From: Anaerolineae bacterium
GTDB lineage: Bacteria; Chloroflexota; Anaerolineae; JAFGEY01
Direction: 5' to 3'
Assembly (NCBI GenBank): GCA_016929775.1
Contig: JAFGIE010000255.1
Coordinates: 1 to 11,845 of the forward strand
DNA: 11,845 nucleotides
The translations under genes were made by a program, and so were the position numbers. Below, piece by piece: positions 7,149 through 11,845 of this stretch (within the stretch, counting starts at the first letter, position 1; each line of letters opens with the position of its first letter). Under the pieces are notes generated by a model. The model ran no database searches, was not told the DNA's origin, and worked only from the letters and a program-made list of their open reading frames with translations.

Positions 7149-8202
7149 AATCGCGTCATGTGCCTGGATCATCCTCGCGGCGCTGGTCCTCACGGCGTGC
7201 ATGGTGGCTGCGCCGGGCATCACGTCGATCGCCGGCGCCCCCACGGTCGCCCGCGAGGGGGGGCCGGTCGTCTATACGGTGCGCTTTCGCAACAGCAGCC
7301 AGGAGGGCACCTTTCGCGATGCAGTCCTGACCCTCTCCTACGACCGCTACCTCGACTACGAAGGAGAGGCCTCGCCGCGGCCCGACCGGGTCGACACAGG
7401 CCAACGCGAGCTGCGCTGGACGCTCGGCGACATGGGTCCAGGCGTGGAGGGCGTGGTCGAGTGCGGTTTTGCCCTCGCCTCGCCCATCCCGCGCGAGGTC
7501 TACGAGCTCAAGGTCACGGCTCAGATCGTCAGCCGCGACGCAGAGGGTAAGACCGTCACGCGCAGCCGGAGCGGCGTGACCCTGATCGAGGGCCACCCGA
7601 CGCCCACCCCGACGCGCATGCCCACCCCGACGCGCACCACCACGCCCGGCCCCGTCGCACCGACCGGTACGCCCGTCACGCCCACTCATAGGCCCACCCC
7701 GACCGTCACGCCTGCCATCGCGCGCGAGGACTGCCTGCCCTACGACTACAAGCTGCTCGACATCAAGGACGGCGGAGAAAACGGCTGGTACCTCGTGGGG
7801 GACAAGGGGCACCAGATGCTCCTCCTCGACAACAAGAACGACGCCCACGACGCGCTCGCCCTCGCCCAGCGGCACACCGAGCACTGCTTCATCGGGCGCG
7901 GCAACACGCGTCCCAACCGCCTGGACTATATCGTCGACTACTGGCAGGGCGATTCGGGGATCAGGACGACCATCCCGGACGAGGACTGCCTGCCCTATGA
8001 CCCCGACGCGCTGCGCATCGTGGACGAGGGCAAGACCGGCTGGTTGCTCACCGACGGGCGAACGCGCATCCTGATCCTCGATGACGAGCAGGATGCCCAG
8101 GCGGCGCTGACCCTGGCCCGGCAGTACAAGTACCACTGCTTCATCGGGCGCGGCAACACCCGCCCCGAGTCCGCGGCGTACATCGTCGACTACTGGAAGT
8201 GA
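7138..8202 (+). CDS. Lipoprotein with beta domain, Thr/Pro stalk and duplicated Cys module
   Basis: This 354-residue protein starts at GTG 7138, supported by GGAGAGGAGGG (7122-7132) just upstream, and overlaps the nSTAND1 gene by 11 bp. A short signal peptide ends in a lipobox LTAC with Cys21 as the lipidated residue, so export and membrane anchoring are predicted. Residues about 25-155 look like a beta-sandwich (DUF11-like, with YTVRFRNSS and LRWTLGDMGPG). Residues about 158-195 are a Thr/Pro-rich stalk. Two copies of a module of about 73 residues follow, at 197-270 and 282-354. Both begin EDCLPYD, share HCFIGRGNTRP and end YIVDYW. Each copy has two cysteines, which could form a disulfide outside the cell. 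I do not recognise a named family for the module. The protein is the last gene of the operon and may be the extracellular partner of the WD40 protein; that role is inference. Confidence 0.85.
   Translation: MGSRIASCAWIILAALVLTACMVAAPGITSIAGAPTVAREGGPVVYTVRFRNSSQEGTFRDAVLTLSYDRYLDYEGEASPRPDRVDTGQRELRWTLGDMGPGVEGVVECGFALASPIPREVYELKVTAQIVSRDAEGKTVTRSRSGVTLIEGHPTPTPTRMPTPTRTTTPGPVAPTGTPVTPTHRPTPTVTPAIAREDCLPYDYKLLDIKDGGENGWYLVGDKGHQMLLLDNKNDAHDALALAQRHTEHCFIGRGNTRPNRLDYIVDYWQGDSGIRTTIPDEDCLPYDPDALRIVDEGKTGWLLTDGRTRILILDDEQDAQAALTLARQYKYHCFIGRGNTRPESAAYIVDYWK
7602..7636 (+). repeat. 18-bp-period repeat encoding the Thr/Pro stalk
   Basis: The 17-base unit GCCCACCCCGACGCGCA occurs at 7602-7618 and again at 7620-7636, a period of 18 bp or six codons (PTPTRM/PTPTRT). 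A degenerate third copy starts at 7692. In-frame units like this expand or contract by slippage, so stalk length may vary between strains. Confidence 0.75.
7726..8199 (+). repeat. Intragenic duplication of a Cys-containing module
   Basis: Codons 197-270 and 282-354 of the lipoprotein gene are two copies of the same domain. At DNA level the copies share a perfect 26-base block (7882-7907 and 8134-8159, encoding the core HCFIGRGNT). The rest has diverged, mostly between the conserved ends. This points to an internal duplication with later drift and strong constraint on the core. Confidence 0.8.
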
Positions 8203-8220
8203 GGAAGCAGCTTCCTCACT
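8198..8220. terminator. Perfect hairpin between convergent genes
   Basis: AGTGAGGAAG (8198-8207) and CTTCCTCACT (8211-8220) are perfect reverse complements around a 3-base CAG loop, a 10-bp stem readable on both strands. It contains the lipoprotein stop codon (TGA 8200-8202) in one arm and the ppk2 stop codon (TGA on the - strand, 8216-8218) in the other. The position and symmetry suit a bidirectional terminator. No T-run follows on either strand, so intrinsic termination is unproven; it could instead protect 3' ends or act with a termination factor. Confidence 0.55.
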
Positions 8221-9022
8221 CGATCACCACGTCCTCGAGCCCCTCGGGGGCGGGCGGATAACGCATCTTCATCCGTTCCAGCGCGTCGACGATCACGCTC
8301 GACACCACCCAGTTGCGGTACCACTTTTTGTTCGCCGGCACCACGTACCAGGGCGCCCAGGGGTGGTTGCAGCGCGCAAAGACCTCCTCAAAGGCGCTCA
8401 TATAGTCGTCCCACTTGGACCGGGTCTCGAGGTCGCCCAGGCTGAACTTCCAGTTCTTTTCCTTGCGCTGCAGCCGCTCCTCAAAGCGCTCGCGCTGCTC
8501 GTCCTTGGAGATGTGGAGGTAGAACTTGAGGATCGTCACCCCGCTGTCCGCCAGCAAGCGCTCGAAGGCATTGATGTGCTCGTACCGCGCGCGCCACACC
8601 TCCTCGGGCGCGAGCTGCTCGACGCGCACGACCAGCACGTCCTCATAGTGCGAGCGGTTGAAAATGCTCACGTGCCCGCGCTGTGGGGTATGGGGGTGGA
8701 TGCGCCACAGGAAGTCTTGCGCCAGCTCGCGCTCTGTCGGGACCTTGAACCCCGCTACGTGGCAGCCCTGCGGGTTAAAGCCGTCCATGACGTGGCGGAT
8801 CGTGCTGTCCTTGCCTCCGGCGTCCATGGCTTGCAGCACGATCAGGAGCGCGTGCTTGCCTTCGGCGTAGAGCAGCTCCTGCAGTTCGTTCATCCGCTTC
8901 ACGTTGGCCTTGAGCTGCGCCTTGGCCTCTCGCTTGTGCGCGAACGGTCCCGTGTCGTCGGCGTCAACGTCCGCCAACCGGATCCCGTCCCCAAACGGCA
9001 CGCGTCCCCACTGCTCCGTCAT
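8216..9022 (-). CDS. ppk2: PPK2-family polyphosphate kinase (polyphosphate:nucleotide phosphotransferase)
   Basis: This 268-residue protein matches single-domain PPK2 enzymes, which transfer phosphate between inorganic polyphosphate and nucleotides. Walker A is AMDAGGKDST (65-74, Asp67 and Lys71). A conserved stretch IRHVMDGFNPQGCHVAGFK follows. Walker B/FNRSHYEDV lies at 121-129, and a basic lid region with RERFEERLQRKEKNWKF at about 177-193. GDLETRSKWDDY (196-207) and APWYVVPANKKWYRN (223-237) are also typical. The sequence resembles the class that phosphorylates AMP and/or ADP, but class and direction cannot be settled by eye. It is probably cytoplasmic. The start has an AAGGGA ribosome-binding site about eight bases upstream. 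It lies 34 bp after the PspA-family gene on the same strand, suggesting co-transcription. The 3' end lies in the convergent hairpin. Confidence 0.92.
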   Translation of the reverse strand: MTEQWGRVPFGDGIRLADVDADDTGPFAHKREAKAQLKANVKRMNELQELLYAEGKHALLIVLQAMDAGGKDSTIRHVMDGFNPQGCHVAGFKVPTERELAQDFLWRIHPHTPQRGHVSIFNRSHYEDVLVVRVEQLAPEEVWRARYEHINAFERLLADSGVTILKFYLHISKDEQRERFEERLQRKEKNWKFSLGDLETRSKWDDYMSAFEEVFARCNHPWAPWYVVPANKKWYRNWVVSSVIVDALERMKMRYPPAPEGLEDVVIE

Positions 9023-9056
9023 TGCCTGTTCCCTTCTGCGTCAAATACCCTTGGCC

Positions 9057-9734
9057 CTACTCGATCCCCAGGCGCCGGCGCCGCTCCTCCAACTGCGACT
9101 CGATCTCGACGCTCGACAGCGCCTCCTCCATCTGCCGGTCCAGGCTGCCGAGCAGCACCTCGTTGTGGGCCTCCGCCTCGTCGAGGCGCTGGCGGATCCC
9201 CTCGGCGACGCGCGCCACATCGGCGTCTCCCTCGCCGGTCAGATCGTCGAGGGTGCGGATCGTCCGGCTCAGGCTCTCCCGGCTCTTGGCAAGCTCGAGC
9301 AGGTGCCCCAGTTCCTCCCGCTCCTGCTTGACCATGAGAAAGCGGCCCTCCAGCTTGACGTACACGTCGTCGAGCGTCTTGAACCCGTCCGTCAGGCGCT
9401 GCCACTCGCGGCGATAGGTCTCCATCATCTCGCGCAGCGCGTTCAGGCGGCTCTGCGCCGCCAGGGCCTGCGCATCCTGCCCCTTGACCAGGAAGCCGTC
9501 CACCGCCTCGTCCAGCTGCCGGGCCTTCTCGCCCAGCTCGGCGTGGCGGCGCTGCACGGTCTTGATGTTGCCCGCCACCGTCTCGATCGCCGCGTGCAGT
9601 TCGCGCATCTGCTCCGTCATCTTGCGGATGTAGACGTCGATCACCGACAGCGACTGGCTCTGGAGCGCCTGGTCGACCAGGTAATGGAGGTTCGCCGAGA
9701 TCAGCGTGCGGAACTTTTGTACGAGGGAAGCCAT
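9057..9734 (-). CDS. pspA: PspA/IM30-family membrane-stress protein
   Basis: This 225-residue, almost wholly alpha-helical protein has the PspA/IM30 pattern. An amphipathic N-terminal helix (ASLVQKFRTLISANLHYLVDQ) precedes long heptad-rich helices, with no signal peptide or transmembrane segment. PspA/Vipp1 proteins bind the inner membrane under envelope stress and form ESCRT-III-like assemblies. I chose ATG 9734 because it places the amphipathic helix at the N-terminus as in the family. The frame is open to an ATG at 9800 that would add 22 non-family residues. The ribosome-binding site (AGGCAGG) is modest. It lies between glnS (153 bp upstream) and ppk2 (34 bp downstream). The family call is good; the functional subtype (PspA, LiaH or Vipp1-like) is not determined, and pspF/pspBC partners are not in the window. 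Confidence 0.82.
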   Translation of the reverse strand: MASLVQKFRTLISANLHYLVDQALQSQSLSVIDVYIRKMTEQMRELHAAIETVAGNIKTVQRRHAELGEKARQLDEAVDGFLVKGQDAQALAAQSRLNALREMMETYRREWQRLTDGFKTLDDVYVKLEGRFLMVKQEREELGHLLELAKSRESLSRTIRTLDDLTGEGDADVARVAEGIRQRLDEAEAHNEVLLGSLDRQMEEALSSVEIESQLEERRRRLGIE

Positions 9735-9887
9735 ATCTGCCTGCCTGTTGCGATTGGGATCGCGCACCCGCCCGGCGGTGCGCAGCTGCGGCGCTGCCAC
9801 GCCATGCCGTGCGCGATGTCCCTGGCAAGGGGCCCTGGTCGTCGATCCCGCGGGGCGTGCGGGGCACTCCCCCTGCCCGGGCTCCGG
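9735..9887 (-). other. glnS-pspA intergenic spacer with a GC-rich hairpin
   Basis: These 153 bases separate glnS from the PspA-family gene. A 7-bp inverted repeat GCGCACC/GGTGCGC (9762-9768 and 9777-9783, 8-base loop) lies 28 bases upstream of the pspA start. It is not followed by a T-run, so a terminator is unlikely; it could affect the pspA leader. I found no convincing -35/-10 pair on the - strand here, so read-through from glnS is the simplest expectation. Confidence 0.4.
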
Positions 9888-11615
9888 TTACTGGCTTGTC
9901 TGCTGCATGGCAGCTTGGATCTTGGCCCACGAGTCGCGCAGCGACACGATGCGGTTGAACACGAGTCGTTCGGCGCTGCTGTCGGGGTCGACGCAAAAGT
10001 AGCCCTGGCGTTCGAACTGGTAGCGGGCGCCCGGCGCCGCCCCGGCGACGGTGGGCTCGATCGCGCAGGTGGTGGTGACCAGGGACTCTGGGTTGAGCCC
10101 GTCGACAAAGTCGCCGCCCTCGGGCACATCCATCGGGTCCTCGGCGTTGAACAGGCGTTCGTAGAGGCGCACCTCAGCCTGCAGGGCGTGCGGCGCGGAG
10201 ACCCAGTGCAGTGTGGCTTTGACCTTGCGCCCGTCGGGGGCGTCGCCGCCGCGCGTCGCCGGGTCGTAGGTGCAGTGCAGCTCCACGATCTCGCCCTGCT
10301 CGTCCTTGATTACGTCGACGCAGGTGATAAAGTAGGCGTAGCGGAGGCGGACCTCGCGCCCCGGCGCCAGGCGCCAGAACTTGCGCGGCGGGTCCTCCAA
10401 GAAGTCGGCGCGCTCGATGTAGAGCTCGCGCGAAAAGGGGACCATGCGCGAGCCGGCGCGCTCGTCCTCGGGGTTGTTGATCGCCTCGAGCTCCTCCGTC
10501 TGCCCCTCGGGATAGTTGACGAGCACGACCTTGAGCGGGTCGAGGATGCCCATGACGCGCGGGGCGGTCAGGTTGAGGTCCTGCCGCACAAAGTGGTCGA
10601 GCATCTCGACGTCGACGATGCTGTTGCTCTTGGCGACGCCGACCTGGTCGATGAAGGCGCGGATCGCCTCAGCCGGGAAGCCTCGGCGGCGCATGCCCGC
10701 CAGGGTCGGCATGCGGGGGTCGTCCCAACCGGCGACATGGCCCTCGTCGACGAGGCGCTTGAGGTAGCGCTTGCTGAGGACGGTGTAGCTCAGGTTGAGG
10801 CGCGCGAACTCGATCTGGCGCGGGTGATAGATGCCCAGTGCGTCGAGGAACCAGTCGTACAGGGGGCGGTGATCCTCGTAGCCCAGGTCGCACAGCGAGT
10901 GGGTGATGCCCTCGATCGAGTCGCTCTGCCCGTGCGCAAAGTCGTACATGGGATAGATCGGCCACGCGTCGCCGGTGCGGTGGTGGGTCTCGTGCTTGAT
11001 CCGGTACATGACCGGGTCGCGCATGTTGATGTTGGGCGAGGCCATGTCGATCTTGGCGCGCAGGGTGCGCGTGCCGTCGGGGAACTCGCCGGCGCGCATG
11101 CGCTGAAAGAGGTCCAGGTTTTCCTCGACCGAGCGGTTGCGGTAGGGACTGTCGCGCCCCGGCTCGGTGAGCGTGCCGCGGTATTCGCGGACCTCGTCGG
11201 CGCTGAGGTCACAGACGTAGGCCTTGCCCTTGCGGATCAGGTCGAGCGCGAACTGGTAGAGCTGCTCGTAATAGTCGGAGGCATAGAACTCGCGATTGCC
11301 CCACTCCCAGCCCAGCCAGCGGATGTCTTCCTTGATGGACTCGACGTACTCGACGTCCTCTTTGACCGGGTTGGTGTCGTCGTAGCGCAGGTTGCACTCG
11401 CCGCCGAAATCCGCGGCGACGCCAAAGTCGATGCAGATCGCCTTGGCATGGCCGATGTGCAGGTAGCCGTTCGGTTCGGGCGGGAACCGGGTGCGGACGC
11501 GTCCCCCGAAGCGTGCGCTGCGGATGTCCTCGAGCACAGCCTCGCGGATAAAGTCAAGCGGCTGATCCGGGTCGATGCCGGGCAGCGTCGCTGCCCAGTC
11601 TCCTCGGTCGGTCAT
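9888..11615 (-). CDS. glnS: Glutaminyl-tRNA synthetase
   Basis: This 575-residue class I aminoacyl-tRNA synthetase attaches glutamine to tRNA-Gln in the cytoplasm. The signature [16 protein letters not shown] (45-60, HIGH at 53-56) and the KMSKS-equivalent VLSKR (279-283) are intact. Other GlnRS-type blocks are NLRYDDTNP (75-83), DPVMYRI (200-206), [18 protein letters not shown] (238-255) and, in the anticodon-binding beta-barrels, [10 protein letters not shown]. The length is close to the 554 residues of the E. coli enzyme. The direct sequence distinguishes it from GluRS, which lacks this C-terminal barrel pair. ATG 11615 is supported by GAGGAGAGG (11621-11629 on the opposite strand) and an upstream promoter. 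The gene heads a same-strand cluster with pspA and ppk2. Having GlnRS implies direct Gln-tRNA charging, which not all bacteria use. Confidence 0.97.
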   Translation of the reverse strand: MTDRGDWAATLPGIDPDQPLDFIREAVLEDIRSARFGGRVRTRFPPEPNGYLHIGHAKAICIDFGVAADFGGECNLRYDDTNPVKEDVEYVESIKEDIRWLGWEWGNREFYASDYYEQLYQFALDLIRKGKAYVCDLSADEVREYRGTLTEPGRDSPYRNRSVEENLDLFQRMRAGEFPDGTRTLRAKIDMASPNINMRDPVMYRIKHETHHRTGDAWPIYPMYDFAHGQSDSIEGITHSLCDLGYEDHRPLYDWFLDALGIYHPRQIEFARLNLSYTVLSKRYLKRLVDEGHVAGWDDPRMPTLAGMRRRGFPAEAIRAFIDQVGVAKSNSIVDVEMLDHFVRQDLNLTAPRVMGILDPLKVVLVNYPEGQTEELEAINNPEDERAGSRMVPFSRELYIERADFLEDPPRKFWRLAPGREVRLRYAYFITCVDVIKDEQGEIVELHCTYDPATRGGDAPDGRKVKATLHWVSAPHALQAEVRLYERLFNAEDPMDVPEGGDFVDGLNPESLVTTTCAIEPTVAGAAPGARYQFERQGYFCVDPDSSAERLVFNRIVSLRDSWAKIQAAMQQTSQ

Positions 11616-11719
11616 AGGTTCCTCTCCTCGTATGGCATCCTCCGCCGCGGGCGGTTGTCGGGCACGGACCGGCGGATCGTCGGATCGTCGGGCGTGCGAT
11701 CCCGGACCGGGTCGAGTCT

Positions 11720-11747
11720 ATTGTATCATATCGAACGGGAAACACAA
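11720..11747 (-). promoter_or_regulatory. glnS promoter, extended -10
   Basis: On the - strand a TACAAT -10 (11725-11720) is preceded by TGA, giving an extended -10. A weak -35 TTGTGT (11747-11742) lies 16 bp further upstream. The leader to the glnS ATG is about 100 bases and contains a tandem CGGATCGT pair (11673-11688, + strand reading) and two CGGACCGG copies (11665-11672 and 11703-11710) of unknown meaning. Confidence 0.6.
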
Positions 11748-11790
11748 GTGGGATCTTGGTGTGAGGGCAATCGCATTAAAAGTCGACCTC

Positions 11791-11799
11791 TGGTAGAAT
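11791..11799 (+). promoter_or_regulatory. Extended -10 promoter for the rightmost gene
   Basis: TGG followed by TAGAAT (11794-11799) forms an extended -10. No good -35 is seen around 11771-11776, as is common for extended -10 promoters. The leader to the ATG at 11832 would be about 25 bases. It lies back to back with the glnS promoter, about 45 bp apart. Confidence 0.55.
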
Positions 11800-11831
11800 A
11801 CCCTCCAAACAAGCTCACAAGGAGGAGACCG

Positions 11832-11845
11832 ATGCCAGAGAATCC
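11832..11845 (+). CDS. Start of an unidentified gene, cut by the window edge
   Basis: An ATG at 11832 begins MPEN and part of a fifth codon, after which the window ends. A very strong ribosome-binding site, AAGGAGGAG (11819-11827), is followed by a 4-base gap, and the extended -10 promoter is just upstream. A real gene is therefore likely, divergent from glnS. Its product cannot be told from four residues. Confidence 0.6.

Noticed and set aside
5079..7244. Long - strand open frame opposite the WD40 region
   Set aside because: It is a mirror of the repeated WD40 codons (recurrent GAEGEA-type residues) with no independent family signal.
9762..9783. GC hairpin as a glnS terminator
   Set aside because: The 7-bp stem is not followed by a T-run on the - strand and lies more than 100 bases past the glnS stop, so I list it only as a spacer hairpin.
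9735..9800. Earlier ATG (9800) for the PspA-family gene
   Set aside because: It would place 22 unrelated residues before the amphipathic first helix, which is normally at the N-terminus.

Overview
The window is GC-rich DNA, with almost all third codon positions G or C. It probably comes from a Chloroflexota-like bacterium with a complex signalling repertoire. That placement is an inference. It rests on the GC content, the Thr/Pro-rich linker in a secreted lipoprotein, and the co-occurrence of nSTAND1-WD40, CHAT, FGE-like and SIR2-like proteins. No rRNA or other phylogenetic marker was available to confirm it.

Left two-thirds (1-8202, + strand): a strong promoter (TTGAAC, 17 bp, extended -10 TGG-TACAAT) at the very start of the window reads into four tightly packed genes. 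They are: (1) a CHAT caspase-like protease fused to an FGE/SUMF1-fold domain; (2) a SIR2-like protein with altered catalytic motifs; (3) a 1309-residue nSTAND1 NTPase with a coiled coil, one transmembrane segment and 14 WD40 repeats; (4) a lipoprotein with a beta-rich domain, a Thr/Pro stalk and a duplicated Cys-containing module. Gaps are 12 bp, then a 4-bp ATGA overlap, then an 11-bp overlap, so the genes are almost certainly co-expressed. The layout suggests a membrane-spanning conflict or signalling system. WD40 propellers and lipoprotein would lie outside the membrane. The STAND switch, the CHAT protease and the SIR2-like domain would lie inside as relay and effectors. This assembly is the most interesting content of the window.

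Right third (8216-11615, - strand): an ordinary-looking cluster transcribed towards the operon. It reads glnS (glutaminyl-tRNA synthetase), then a PspA/IM30-family membrane-stress protein, then a PPK2-family polyphosphate kinase. The two transcription units converge on a perfect 10-bp hairpin whose arms contain the stop codons of both the lipoprotein gene and ppk2.

Far right (11616-11845): a divergent intergenic region carries the glnS promoter on the - strand and an extended -10 promoter on the + strand. The latter feeds a gene of which only the first four codons (MPEN) and part of the fifth are visible. No RNA genes, CRISPR arrays, insertion sequences or reverse transcriptase were seen. The only gene-free stretches are 1-150, 9735-9887 and 11616-11831, all under 300 bases.
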